A DNA stretch of 62,117 nucleotides, taken from positions 1 to 62,117 of the forward strand of contig NZ_CACVBR010000025.1 of assembly GCF_902728265.1 (NCBI RefSeq), in the 5' to 3' direction. The position numbers and the translations under genes were made by a program. This document shows, piece by piece, positions 30,542 through 39,900 of the stretch; the first letter of the stretch is position 1; the number at the start of each line of letters is the position of its first letter. The stretch comes from Chryseobacterium potabilaquae. Lineage in GTDB: Bacteria > Bacteroidota > Bacteroidia > Flavobacteriales > Weeksellaceae. Below the pieces are notes generated by a model. It was not told the DNA's origin and made no database searches. It saw only the letters and a list, made by a program, of their open reading frames with translations.

Positions 30542-32251
30542 ATGAGACATATATTTATTTCTGTCAAAAAGACGGGCCCTTTGATGTTTTTAATCTTTGG
30601 AAGTTTTTTTAATGGACAAGTAAGAATAGGTAATAGTGCGGCAAATACTTCGGCACCAAACAGCTCTGCCTTTATCGATGCATCTTCAAATCCCACTTTT
30701 AATAACGAAAGTAAACCTAATATAGGAAAAGGATTACTGTTTCCCCGAACAGATTTAACAAAGTTTACTGCTTTTTCGCCTACAGCACCTGAAGTTTTGG
30801 GGACGGTGGAAAATTATTATAACTATTATGATGGTTTTATTGTTTTTAATACGGCTTCTTCAGGAGTCGCTGCGATTGGAGGGACAGAGGGAACACTATG
30901 CCGTGGATTTTGGTATTATGACAATGATGTAGCTAATGATACTGAAAGTACAGCGCCTGCCAATCAAAATAAATTGAATTTGGGGACATGGAGGCCAATG
31001 CGTCCAGATCAGTGTTCCACTACACCTCCAATAGTAACAACGCTTGATTGTGCTAGTGGCACATTTAATCCTTCTATACTAGCTCAAGGTACTTCTGTAA
31101 CGGGCGGTACCTTAACGATTCCTTATACAGGAGGAAATGGAGCGGGCTATCCTGCTGAGACAGTTACAGTGAATGGATTAACTTTTAGTCGTACATCAGG
31201 AACTCTTAATGTGAGCAATGGAACTCTTACATATAGTATTAATGGAACACCTTCTGCTTCTGGACCAATGAATGTTCATGTAACTTTAGGTGACAAATCG
31301 TGTGATGCGACTATTACGGTGACAGGAACAACACCTCCAATAGTTACCACTCTTGATTGTGGAAATGCGACATTTAATCCATCTACTTTGACTCAGGGTA
31401 GTTCTGTTACAGGGGGGACGTTAACGATTCCTTATACAGGAGGAAATGGAGCTGGTTATCCTGTTGAAACAGTTACAGTGAATGGATTAACCTTCAGTCG
31501 TGCAGCAGGAACTCTTAATACGGGCAATGGAACTCTTACATATAGTATTAATGGAACACCTTCGACTTCTGGATCAATGAATGTTCATGTAACTTTAGGT
31601 GACAAATCGTGTGATGCTAATATTATAGTTATAAATGGGCAGCAGATTACAATGTGTGATGGCAGAACTTGGAAAACGCATAATTTGGGAGCAAATGAAT
31701 CACTGGATCCTAATGTTCCTGTTGCTGGAATTCATGGGGATAAATATCAGTGGGGGAGAATCAACCCGATATTAACACAGAGCCAAGATCAAGCAAATGC
31801 AGGTCCAGTTACTTGGAATTTTAATGATGCATCAGATGGCTCTTGGGGACCTTCCAGGACATCAAATGACCCATGTCCTCCAGGATTTAGAGTTCCTACC
31901 CAAGCTGAATGGCAGGCATTAAATAGTTGTAGCTCGGTTGGTCGTATAGGTCCTTTTGGCGATGATGCTTCACTCTTTAGTTCGGCATTGACATATACAA
32001 GTGGATCAAATAAATTAACTTTCCCTGCAGCAGGCTTTCGCTCTCATTTAAGTATTCCCAATAATCCAACATTAGGAGGGGTGCTACAAATGCGTAATGA
32101 AGTTGGGATGTATTGGAGTAGTACTTCTTATTATACTACCCAAAATAATCCTGCCGCATATAGTTTTGGGTTTAATAGCAGTTCTGTAAATCCATCCTCT
32201 AGTGCCGGTTATCGAATAGAAGGTCATTCTGTACGCTGTATTGCAGAATAG
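30542..32251 (+). CDS. FISUMP-domain surface protein, copy 1
   Basis: The 569-residue protein has an N-terminal hydrophobic signal (residues about 10-25) followed by GQVRIGNSAANTSAP. Two tandem 103-residue beta repeats begin TTPPIVTTLDC (nucleotides 31019-31633), then comes a C-terminal FISUMP domain: 'CDGRTWKTHNLGANESLDP', 'YQWGRINP', 'DPCPPGFRVPTQAEWQALNS' and final 'GHSVRCIAE'. FISUMP domains (Fibrobacter succinogenes major paralogous) are secreted-protein modules of unknown function. The gene at 32582 has the same N-terminus and repeats but a different FISUMP end, so the two arose by duplication with exchange of the tip. Confidence 0.85.
   Translation: MRHIFISVKKTGPLMFLIFGSFFNGQVRIGNSAANTSAPNSSAFIDASSNPTFNNESKPNIGKGLLFPRTDLTKFTAFSPTAPEVLGTVENYYNYYDGFIVFNTASSGVAAIGGTEGTLCRGFWYYDNDVANDTESTAPANQNKLNLGTWRPMRPDQCSTTPPIVTTLDCASGTFNPSILAQGTSVTGGTLTIPYTGGNGAGYPAETVTVNGLTFSRTSGTLNVSNGTLTYSINGTPSASGPMNVHVTLGDKSCDATITVTGTTPPIVTTLDCGNATFNPSTLTQGSSVTGGTLTIPYTGGNGAGYPVETVTVNGLTFSRAAGTLNTGNGTLTYSINGTPSTSGSMNVHVTLGDKSCDANIIVINGQQITMCDGRTWKTHNLGANESLDPNVPVAGIHGDKYQWGRINPILTQSQDQANAGPVTWNFNDASDGSWGPSRTSNDPCPPGFRVPTQAEWQALNSCSSVGRIGPFGDDASLFSSALTYTSGSNKLTFPAAGFRSHLSIPNNPTLGGVLQMRNEVGMYWSSTSYYTTQNNPAAYSFGFNSSSVNPSSSAGYRIEGHSVRCIAE
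31019..31633 (+). repeat. Two tandem 309-bp coding repeats, copy 1
   Basis: Units start at 31019 and 31328, exactly 103 codons apart, and encode nearly the same beta domain (TTPPIVTTLDC...TGGTLTIPYTGG). The pair recurs at 33059 and 33368, shifted by 2040 bp, with very few base changes. Confidence 0.9.
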
Positions 32252-32581
32252 CTATTACTACTATTTTTTAATTCATAAACGACATAGTGATGATTTATAT
32301 TGGTGAATAAGGAAGATGCATTGTAATTATAAGTTTTAGGTATTGTTTACAAATGAAGCTTATAAAATATTCAGCGCTTTCCCTCTGGGGGATATCTAAA
32401 AATATTCCCCGGATTTTCATCATCTTCATTAGTGTGAAGAAATTAAAGATAATGAATGAGATTGTAATAGAGTTTAGATATAGACTTTGACACAGATGTT
32501 TTTATTCAAAAGATCATCAAATATTGGAAAATATAAAAATTAATGGCTTAAAACATTGTAATAACTTGAAAAACATAAAAA
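32252..32581. other. Intergenic gap between the two FISUMP genes
   Basis: 330 bp without a gene. A hairpin at 32385-32412 (GGGGGATA with TATTCCCC) followed by a short T-rich tract probably terminates the first FISUMP gene. The remainder is AT-rich with no strong promoter recognised. Confidence 0.5.
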
Positions 32582-34228
32582 ATGAGATATACATTTATTA
32601 GTAAAAAAAAGATAGCCCCTTTGGCTTGTTTAACCTTTGGGTGTCTTTTTTATGGGCAAGTAAGAATAGGGAATAGTGCGGCAAATACTTCGGCACCAAA
32701 CAGCTCTGCCTTTATCGATGCATCTTCAAATCCCACTTTTAATAATGAAAGTAAACCTAATATAGGAAAAGGATTACTGTTTCCCCGAACAGATTTAACA
32801 AAGTTTACTGCTTTTTCGCCTACGGCACCTGACATTTTGGGAACGGTTACTAATTACTATAATTATTATGATGGCTTTATTGTTTTTAATACGGCAACAT
32901 CAGGGGTAGCGGCAATTGGAAATACGGACGGAACATTATGTCGTGGATTTTGGTATTATGACAATGATGTAACTAATGATACTGAAAGTACAGCGCCTGC
33001 CAATCAAAATAAAGTAAATATGGGTACATGGAAACCTTTGGATAAGGATCAATGTTCCACCACACCTCCAATAGTAACAACGCTTGATTGTGCTAGTGGC
33101 ACATTTAACCCTTCTACACTAGCCCAAGGTACTTCTGTAACGGGCGGTACCTTAACGATTCCTTATACAGGAGGAAATGGAGCGGGCTATCCTGCTGAGA
33201 CAGTTACAGTGAATGGATTAACTTTTAGTCGTACATCAGGAACTCTTAATGTGGGCAATGGAACTCTTACATATAGTATTAATGGAACACCTTCTGCTTC
33301 TGGACCAATGAATGTTCATGTAACTTTAGGTGACAAATCGTGTGATGCGACTATTACGGTGACAGGAACAACACCTCCAATAGTTACCACTCTTGATTGT
33401 GGAAATGCGACATTTAATCCATCTACTTTGACTCAGGGTAGTTCTGTTACAGGGGGGACGTTAACGATTCCTTATACAGGAGGAAATGGAGCTGGTTATC
33501 CTGTTGAAACAGTTACAGTGAATGGATTAACCTTCAGTCGTGCAGCAGGAACTCTTAATACGGGCAATGGAACTCTTACATATAGTATTAATGGAACACC
33601 TTCGAGTTCTGGATCAATGAATGTTCATGTAATATTGGGTGACAAAGCGTGCGATGCTACGATCACAGTGGCGGAGAGCGGTCCACCTTCTGTAATGTGT
33701 GGATCTCAAAAATGGTTGAGACATAATTTGGGAGCTGATACAACATTAGATCCCGATCATCCAACTTCTGCTACAGATCTGGCACTTAGAGGAGGGTATT
33801 ATTTATGGGGAAATAAATATGATGCAGGTAGTTCAACTGTTGTGTCTGGATCGTGGGGTCCAACTAAAACATCTTTCGATCCTTGTCCTCCTGGATATAG
33901 AGTGCCTACTAAACAAGACTGGGTAACTTTAACAGTGACTGCAAATACTCCCCCAGCTTATTTAGGGATGGATGGTAATCCTACGAGTACGATCAATCCT
34001 GGTGTAGCGGTTCAATTTACTTGTCCTAATAATACTAAACTTACATTACCACTTGCTGGAAATGGAACATCTGCTACTGCTTATCCTGTTGCTTATGTAA
34101 ATTCTCATGCACTACTTTGGGCTTCAACTACAGATCCTGGTCTTGCAAATTATTTTGTTGCTCCGGGCGGAGGAGCTACTGCTACTAGTCCTTTCTGGAC
34201 TATGCCAGTCAGATGTATTGGAGAGTAA
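32582..34228 (+). CDS. FISUMP-domain surface protein, copy 2
   Basis: The 548-residue paralogue of 30542-32251 has the same 'VRIGNSAANTSAP' start, the same pair of tandem repeats and a diverged FISUMP domain: 'CGSQKWLRHNLGADTTLDP', 'GGYYLWGNKYD', 'DPCPPGYRVPTKQDWVTL' and 'MPVRCIGE'. The nucleotide match to copy 1 is almost perfect over 33057-33600, then falls off sharply inside the second repeat's end. This suggests recent gene conversion or duplication limited to the shared stalk. The product is probably secreted and displayed at the surface; its ligand is unknown. Confidence 0.85.
   Translation: MRYTFISKKKIAPLACLTFGCLFYGQVRIGNSAANTSAPNSSAFIDASSNPTFNNESKPNIGKGLLFPRTDLTKFTAFSPTAPDILGTVTNYYNYYDGFIVFNTATSGVAAIGNTDGTLCRGFWYYDNDVTNDTESTAPANQNKVNMGTWKPLDKDQCSTTPPIVTTLDCASGTFNPSTLAQGTSVTGGTLTIPYTGGNGAGYPAETVTVNGLTFSRTSGTLNVGNGTLTYSINGTPSASGPMNVHVTLGDKSCDATITVTGTTPPIVTTLDCGNATFNPSTLTQGSSVTGGTLTIPYTGGNGAGYPVETVTVNGLTFSRAAGTLNTGNGTLTYSINGTPSSSGSMNVHVILGDKACDATITVAESGPPSVMCGSQKWLRHNLGADTTLDPDHPTSATDLALRGGYYLWGNKYDAGSSTVVSGSWGPTKTSFDPCPPGYRVPTKQDWVTLTVTANTPPAYLGMDGNPTSTINPGVAVQFTCPNNTKLTLPLAGNGTSATAYPVAYVNSHALLWASTTDPGLANYFVAPGGGATATSPFWTMPVRCIGE
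33059..33673 (+). repeat. Two tandem 309-bp coding repeats, copy 2
   Basis: Units at 33059 and 33368 match those at 31019 and 31328 nearly base for base. Four near-identical units in two adjacent genes make a good substrate for homologous recombination. Confidence 0.9.
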
Positions 34229-34268
34229 TGAAAAATAATACTTTTTAATTTTTATATAAAATTTTCTT

Positions 34269-34304
34269 CCGAGGGGTATGAAAAAATGATCCCTCGGGTT
34301 TTTC
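34269..34304 (+). terminator. Terminator after FISUMP copy 2
   Basis: CCGAGGG (34269-34275) pairs with CCCTCGG (34291-34297), followed by GTTTTTCTC. The loop is A-rich. Confidence 0.85.
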
Positions 34305-34385
34305 TCTCCTTTGTTGTATTGAGTTTTTTATTCAATTATCCTTTTTAAGGAGTTAAAAAAAATCGAACAAGATAACATTATAATC

Positions 34386-34868
34386 TTGAAAAAAATCGAA
34401 TCATTTAATGTAAATCTAATGGGAAAAAATAAATTCAATTTCAAAACTTTTCATTTAGGGAACTTAGTTCAACAAGGTGTATTGGAGAAGGGGCTTGAAA
34501 TGTCTCACGTGTGCAGCTTTTTTAGTTCTACTCAAGATGAAATCATAAGTATGTACGAAGCAGAAACATTGGATTCCGAAGTTTTACTCAAGTGGAGTCT
34601 ACTTTTACAGTATGACTTTTTCAGGATATATTCTGAACATCTTATTCTCTATGCTCCCAAAGCCTCTGCGGATAAAAATAAGGGAGGGAATTTAAAAAGT
34701 GTACAAGCCAGTCAGTTTCGGAAGAATATCTATACTAAAGGAATTATAGATTTTGTGCTGGAAATAATGGAAACAGGAGAAAAAGAGGCAGTTGAAATAA
34801 TAAAAGAGTATGGAATTCCTAAAAGCACCTTAAATAAATGGAAGGATAAATATAAAGTATCAACATAA
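34386..34868 (+). CDS. Helix-turn-helix protein with transposase-like C-terminus
   Basis: The protein has 160 residues from the TTG at 34386, or 149 from the ATG at 34419. The N-terminal half resembles a small XRE-like region ('LGNLVQQGVLEKGLEMSHVCSFFSSTQDEIISMYEAETLDSEVLLKWSLLL'). The C-terminus 'EAVEIIKEYGIPKSTLNKWKDKY' is a recognition-helix pattern shared with IS3-type OrfA proteins. No DDE domain is nearby, so it is not a working transposase and more likely a DNA-binding regulator. It pairs with the following gene, which has the same C-terminal style. Confidence 0.65.
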   Translation: MKKIESFNVNLMGKNKFNFKTFHLGNLVQQGVLEKGLEMSHVCSFFSSTQDEIISMYEAETLDSEVLLKWSLLLQYDFFRIYSEHLILYAPKASADKNKGGNLKSVQASQFRKNIYTKGIIDFVLEIMETGEKEAVEIIKEYGIPKSTLNKWKDKYKVST

Positions 34869-34899
34869 GATATATTGCTTACAATAATAAAAAGAATAG

Positions 34900-35226
34900 A
34901 TGAAAAAATCAAAGGTTGATTATCAACGGATTTTTATGGATATTTTGAATAGAAAATTTCCTCATAAAATAGAGGAATGTTCACGTCTACTCAATAAAAA
35001 AAGTTTATCTGTACTCGATGTTATAGAGCTTAATAAAAAGATATTTGGGCTAGAGGACGAAGCTACGGAAGCTTTTAATCAAAGCCATCGATCTTATTCC
35101 AGATCCAGTATTTTGCAGATCTTGGATTTTCAAAAAAAGAATAAACTAAATAATAGTCAGACAGCTAATCATTTCAGGACGAGTAGGCATACCATAGCCA
35201 AATGGAAAAAAAGATATTTAAGTTAG
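34900..35226 (+). CDS. Small helix-turn-helix protein (transposase-OrfA-like)
   Basis: The 108-residue protein has an N-terminal 'VDYQRIFMDILNRKFPHKIEECSRLLNKKSLSVLDVIELNKKIFG' region and a C-terminal helix-turn-helix 'NNSQTANHFRTSRHTIAKWKKRY'. I recall similar small proteins as repeated in Chryseobacterium genomes; this is memory, not a search. It lies 31 bases after the previous helix-turn-helix gene and probably forms an operon with it. A role in controlling neighbouring surface or glycosyltransferase genes is possible but unproven. Confidence 0.7.
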   Translation: MKKSKVDYQRIFMDILNRKFPHKIEECSRLLNKKSLSVLDVIELNKKIFGLEDEATEAFNQSHRSYSRSSILQILDFQKKNKLNNSQTANHFRTSRHTIAKWKKRYLS

Positions 35227-35601
35227 TTTTTGTATTGCTATGTGTTTAAAAAAAATAAATGGAGCTATCCTCACGATTCAACAAATATTTATATTAACAA
35301 TATCCTCTTCTAAAATTGCAGGTTCGTATAATGTTGGAATGTTCAGTTCGGAGACTATAAGAGCTAAAGTAATCTCAATGAGGCGGAGGATCTTATCTGC
35401 TTGGAGAATGGCTTCGCAAGAAGCTGTGTATAAAGTGAGAAATAATAGCCTCTATTTACTACAATATCATATAGATTTTTTTTAATAAAGTGTTTTTTTG
35501 TGTCCGGGAGCGACTTCCCTTGTTCTCGGACTTTTTTATTAAGAGATACATAAGATTTGATTCACCAATCATAATTATAATTTGAAAATCCTATCAAGTT
35601 A
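35227..35601. other. Gap with terminator before the glycosyltransferase gene
   Basis: A terminator stands at 35502-35537: GTCCGGGAGC pairs with GTTCTCGGAC, followed by T6. An 81-codon reading frame at 35240-35485 has no recognisable family and atypical composition, and is left out. No promoter was recognised for the gene at 35602. Confidence 0.5.
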
Positions 35602-36741
35602 ATGAGAAAAAAAATTCTTTTTCGTATTCGTTCAATGGAAATGGGAGAAGCTCAGAAAACTCTTTTGAATCTTTTGGATTTTTTAGATAGAGCTCGATAC
35701 GAGCCTATGGTGTTACTGGATTTTAATGAAGGAGAATTGCTCAACGATATTCCCAGTGATATTCGGGTGTTTTTCATTGCCAAAGGAAAACCTCAACTGT
35801 CTTCCCATAGTATATTGAGGCTTTTTCAACGTATGGAAAGACATAGACTACTTGCTGCATATATATGTTTTCCCGAATTATTATGGTCTAAAATAGAAGA
35901 TGTTCCTGATATTGAGATTGCGATGGTGCATTCTTCACTAAAAGGGCTTATGAAAAGTCCTTTTAAAAACTCTACAAAAATCAATTGGTTTGATTCTGAT
36001 ATTAACTTTTTCTCCAAGTACTATAGAAAAAAAATGGGGAGAATGATGAATCTTTGTAATACAAGTGTTTTTGCAGCTCAAAGCACTCAATACAATTTTG
36101 AAAATTATTTAGGAATATCGGTTTCCAATAGTGTATGTATTTATAATACTTTTAATGTGAAAGAGATTAGAAAAAAATCTCTTATTACTCTTCATTTTGA
36201 AGATAGATGGTTGTTTAAGGATGAAAAGATATTTGTTTCTGTAGGACGATTGGTTTTTCAGAAAGGATATGATTTATTAATTGAGATTCATGCAGAATTA
36301 ATAAAGGAAGGAATTAATCACAAAATTATGATAATTGGGGACGGACCTGTCTATGAAGCTCTCATGAAAAAGATTAAGTTATTGAAGGTAGAGGATACTT
36401 TTTTACTTCTTGGAAATCGGAAAAACCCGTATCCATATATAGCTAAGGCAGATTACTATATTCAGTCATCCCGGTATGAAGGCTATCATTTGTCGATAAG
36501 AGAAGCCATGATTTTAGGTAAGCCATTGATCAGTACAAATGTGGGAGGCGTAAAAGAGATTGTATCTCATAATAAAACAGGATTACTTACTCATTTTTCA
36601 AGTTATGATCTAAAAAAGGGGATTAAAAGATTTCTAACGGATGAAGATTTTGTGTCCCATATAAGTGAAAACCAAAAGGTGATAGATTTTGATCATTACA
36701 ATCAAAGAGTTTTGGAGCAGCTAGAAGATATTTTACATTAG
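35602..36741 (+). CDS. GT4-family glycosyltransferase, copy 1
   Basis: The 379-residue GT-B enzyme has a Glycos_transf_1 C-terminal half: 'FVSVGRLVFQKGYDLLIE', 'IIGDGPVYEALMKKI', 'YPYIAKADYYIQSSRYEGYHLSIREAMILGKPLISTNVGGVKEI'. The E-x7-E nucleotide-sugar motif is kept. In the N-terminal donor/acceptor loop the usual GGAQK is GEAQK, unlike copy 2 at 41337, and SRYEGYP has become SRYEGYH; both could weaken activity. It transfers a sugar to an unknown acceptor, perhaps surface polysaccharide or glycoprotein. The gene is single, behind a terminator. Confidence 0.88.
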   Translation: MRKKILFRIRSMEMGEAQKTLLNLLDFLDRARYEPMVLLDFNEGELLNDIPSDIRVFFIAKGKPQLSSHSILRLFQRMERHRLLAAYICFPELLWSKIEDVPDIEIAMVHSSLKGLMKSPFKNSTKINWFDSDINFFSKYYRKKMGRMMNLCNTSVFAAQSTQYNFENYLGISVSNSVCIYNTFNVKEIRKKSLITLHFEDRWLFKDEKIFVSVGRLVFQKGYDLLIEIHAELIKEGINHKIMIIGDGPVYEALMKKIKLLKVEDTFLLLGNRKNPYPYIAKADYYIQSSRYEGYHLSIREAMILGKPLISTNVGGVKEIVSHNKTGLLTHFSSYDLKKGIKRFLTDEDFVSHISENQKVIDFDHYNQRVLEQLEDILH

Positions 36742-36905
36742 TTTATACTATTTATTTAATATTCGATATCTATAATGAATTTTATTTTTACAATTCTAGA
36801 AACACAAGTGATGGATTATTTTCCATGGGCGCTAAGATCTCTTCTTTAATATAGAGGAGAGACTTAGCTTCCTTTAATATTCTTTAATCATTAATTATTT
36901 ACCAT

Positions 36906-38018
36906 ATGAAATTACTTTTTATAGTATGGATGAGTATGATACCATTATCTATCTTAGGACAAAACAATAAGACTTTTACAGTTACTGGAACGATAAAAAA
37001 TCATAAGGATAAGATTATTTACTTGAAGGAAAATAGTCTTGAGAAAAATATAAACCGCTTTGCAGATAGTTGTACAATCAAGTCGGACGGAAGCTTTACC
37101 TTAAAAACCTTATATACAGACGAGCATCTTTTTTCATTGACATTATCAAAAAATTCGAAAGCAGGAAGAGTGTGTATGTTAGTTAACGATACAGAAAATA
37201 TCAATGTTCAATTGAATATGTCAAATCCGGCAGAGAATGAGATTAGAGGATCTGTGGCCAGCAAAGATCTGCAAGATTATATAGTAAAAAGAGAGGGATA
37301 TTATACGCAATTAGAGAAACTAGAAGCTCAAAAGAATGACCCAGATAAATTAAAAACCAAAAGAGAACAATTATTTTCAAATCTAAATATTCAATACACC
37401 AATGCTATTGCTGATGTTTCCAATGCAACGGTGGCGATTTATATTCTTTCTTCAAACCCTGAGCTACAATGGGAAGATGCTCTTGCTACGGCCACAGGGC
37501 TGCTTAAAAAATTTCCAGATTCAAAGGAGCTAGCTTCCTATATAGGTTCGCTTGAAAAGGGGGTTGAAAAAGAGAAAGAGTTGATAAAGTTTAATAAAGA
37601 TTTAATGGGTAAAAAAGCTCCAGACTTTATTCTACCCGATATGGAGGGGAAAAAAGTATCCACTGGCTCTTTTAAAGGAAAATATACTTTAGTTGATTTT
37701 TGGGCGAGTTGGTGTGGTCCCTGTAGAATGGAAAATAAGAATGTTCGGGTATTGTATGAACAGTATAAAAACAAAGGGTTTACCGTTGTGGGAGTTTCTT
37801 TAGATGAGAATAAGAAAGCATGGCTGAAGGCGGTACGACAAGATAAACTACCATGGATACAACTTTGTGATTTTAAACATTTTTCCTCAGAGATAGCGAC
37901 TTTTTATAAAATTAACTTTTTACCCTCCAATCTTTTGCTAGCGCCTGATGGGACTATAGTTGCCGTGAATATTTTCGGTGATGTACTTAAGAATAAACTG
38001 AACGAGGTTATGAGATAA
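36906..38018 (+). CDS. TlpA-like thiol-disulfide oxidoreductase with DUF4369 domain
   Basis: The 370-residue protein has a signal peptide (cut near SILG-Q), an N-terminal DUF4369-like beta domain (about 22-120, 'FTVTGTIKNHKDKIIYL') and a helical linker. A C-terminal thioredoxin fold carries the active site WCGPC (Cys270, Cys273), with 'GKKAPDFILPDMEGK' before it and 'NFLPSNLLLAPDG' supplying the cis-Pro. It reduces or isomerises disulfides in the periplasm. Such fusions are frequent in Bacteroidota and often serve secreted Cys-containing proteins. The FISUMP proteins next door have paired cysteines, which suits a helper role (inference). Confidence 0.88.
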   Translation: MKLLFIVWMSMIPLSILGQNNKTFTVTGTIKNHKDKIIYLKENSLEKNINRFADSCTIKSDGSFTLKTLYTDEHLFSLTLSKNSKAGRVCMLVNDTENINVQLNMSNPAENEIRGSVASKDLQDYIVKREGYYTQLEKLEAQKNDPDKLKTKREQLFSNLNIQYTNAIADVSNATVAIYILSSNPELQWEDALATATGLLKKFPDSKELASYIGSLEKGVEKEKELIKFNKDLMGKKAPDFILPDMEGKKVSTGSFKGKYTLVDFWASWCGPCRMENKNVRVLYEQYKNKGFTVVGVSLDENKKAWLKAVRQDKLPWIQLCDFKHFSSEIATFYKINFLPSNLLLAPDGTIVAVNIFGDVLKNKLNEVMR

Positions 38019-38176
38019 CTATACAATTGGGTATCCTAAAAATAGTATCAAAAAAATGATGTTTGAGGTTGAGATAGGATTTGGATTGATTGCAAAACTT
38101 GATAAGTATATTTTTAAAGATGACCATGTTTAGCTTAGAAACTAATAATATATAATGTTAACTTAAAAATAAAATT

Positions 38177-38974
38177 ATGAGAAATTTAAATATGAGCATT
38201 ATTGCTCTCTTGATGGGTAGTTTTTCTTTTGCTCAAGTGGGAGTAAACACCACCAATCCTCAAGGGGTTCTACATATAGATGGTGCTAAAGATAATCCAG
38301 CTACAGGAACTCCTTCGGTGGCTCAACAAGCGAATGATTTTGTTGTTACTTCTGCTGGAAATGTGGGAGTAGGTACAACAACACCCTCTACAAAATTAGA
38401 GATAAATTCTACAACGCAAGGTGCTATCAGAATAGTAGATGGATCCCAATCGGCAGGAAGGGTACTGACAACAGATGCTAACGGGGTTGGTAGCTGGCAA
38501 GATGTAGGAGTAGCCGCAGGAATTACAACTATCACAGGAGTGACTCCTCAAATTTTGACTCCCTATGCTAAACACAATGATGCGTCTTCTAATAAGTATA
38601 TGAATGCTTACATTGACCTTACCCCCGGTAAATGGTTTGTATACTTAGGGTTTCTTGTAAATGGCGCCACTTCAGCTAATACAGCGTACTGTTCGAGATT
38701 TGGATTTTCAGATTCTTCTACCGTTTTTCAGGACGGTCCCGAATATACTTATATTAATAGCAACAAGTTTGTACTTACACAAACTTCTAATGGCCCCGCA
38801 GTACCTAATTTTGGGTTATTTAGTGCAGGAATCATAAAAGTAAATGTAATTACTCCTGTAAGGTTATATCTGTGGGATGCAAGTTCAAGAAATTATGCCA
38901 GTGACAATGCTACAGATTCCATGTACCTTACTTTGAATGGAGAAAACTATTTGTTCGGAATAAAAGCAAACTAA
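38177..38974 (+). CDS. Secreted VGVNT-type protein A
   Basis: The 265-residue protein has a signal peptide (cut near SFA-Q) and begins QVGVNTTNPQGVLHIDGAKDN. It then has GNVGVGTTTPSTKLEI and a 'RIVDGSQSAGRVLTTDANGVGSWQD' segment, the head-like pattern of trimeric fibre proteins. The C-terminal half (about 120-265) is a beta-sandwich-like domain ending 'LNGENYLFGIKAN'. The gene at 39041 encodes a close paralogue. Trimeric, C1q- or tail-fibre-like display is likely. The surface role is inferred; no enzyme motif is seen. Confidence 0.8.
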   Translation: MRNLNMSIIALLMGSFSFAQVGVNTTNPQGVLHIDGAKDNPATGTPSVAQQANDFVVTSAGNVGVGTTTPSTKLEINSTTQGAIRIVDGSQSAGRVLTTDANGVGSWQDVGVAAGITTITGVTPQILTPYAKHNDASSNKYMNAYIDLTPGKWFVYLGFLVNGATSANTAYCSRFGFSDSSTVFQDGPEYTYINSNKFVLTQTSNGPAVPNFGLFSAGIIKVNVITPVRLYLWDASSRNYASDNATDSMYLTLNGENYLFGIKAN

Positions 38975-39040
38975 TCCCAATATAATATCTTGAAACAGAT
39001 AGCATAAGCTTTCTTAATGTATCATTAAAATCAAATAGCT

Positions 39041-39883
39041 ATGAAAAAAACAAAGTCTCAAATATTTTTGATCTTGGTGTTATTATCAGCTCGTTTATTG
39101 GGGCAGGTTGGAATTAATACTTCTAATCCACAGGACGCTTTACATATAGACGGAGCCAAAGATAATCCAATTACAGGAATGCCATCGATCGGGCAACAAG
39201 CCAATGATGTTATTGCTACTTCTACTGGAAATGTGGGGGTAGGTACAGCGACTCCTTCTACTAGATTAGATATAAACTCTACAACGGCAGGTGCTATAAG
39301 AATACTTGATGGATCCCAGTCAGGAGGAAGGGTACTTACGACAGATTCTAATGGGGTTGGGACATGGCAAGATCCGGTAGTTGGTGGGGGAATTACAACG
39401 ATAACAGGGGTTACACCTCAGACTATTACCCCCTATGCTAAGACAACAGATGCATCTGATACGAAATATATGAACTCTTATATTGACCTTACAACCGGAA
39501 AATGGTTTATATATATGGGGTTTCTTGTAAATGGAGCGACAGCAGCTAATACCGTTTATTGCTCCAGATTAGCCTTATCAAGTTCTGATACTGCTTTTCA
39601 GGATGGATCTGGATATTCTTATATTGATAATAACAAATTTTTATTCAACCAAACTTCTAATGGAGATGCCACAAATGAAAGTTTACATCCTGGAATGGCA
39701 GCGAGATATACTTTCGGGATGTTTACTAGAGGGGTATTAAAAGTGAATGTGACCTCCAATAATCCTGTTAGATTATATATTTGGGATGCAGGGTCACGAC
39801 AGTATGCTACTAACAATGGAACCAATACTATGTTCCTTAATCTGAATGGGGAAGATTACCTATTCGCAATAAAGGCAAATTAA
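39041..39883 (+). CDS. Secreted VGINT-type protein B
   Basis: The 280-residue paralogue of the previous protein has the same layout: signal peptide, QVGINTSNPQDALHIDGAKDN, GNVGVGTATPSTRLDI, 'DGSQSGGRVLTTDSNGVGTWQD', and a C-terminal domain ending 'LNGEDYLFAIKAN'. It differs by an insertion of about 15 residues near 'ESLHPGMAARYTFG'. It is separated by 66 bases from protein A and 17 bases from protein C, so the three genes form one transcript. Repeated copies suggest a family of alternative surface fibres. Confidence 0.8.
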   Translation: MKKTKSQIFLILVLLSARLLGQVGINTSNPQDALHIDGAKDNPITGMPSIGQQANDVIATSTGNVGVGTATPSTRLDINSTTAGAIRILDGSQSGGRVLTTDSNGVGTWQDPVVGGGITTITGVTPQTITPYAKTTDASDTKYMNSYIDLTTGKWFIYMGFLVNGATAANTVYCSRLALSSSDTAFQDGSGYSYIDNNKFLFNQTSNGDATNESLHPGMAARYTFGMFTRGVLKVNVTSNNPVRLYIWDAGSRQYATNNGTNTMFLNLNGEDYLFAIKAN

Positions 39884-39900
39884 ACTATAAATTATTAAAA

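Noticed and set aside
35240..35485. 81-codon frame before the glycosyltransferase gene
   Set aside because: No family resemblance, hydrophobic start without a clear pattern, and it sits in a gap ending in a terminator; most likely chance.
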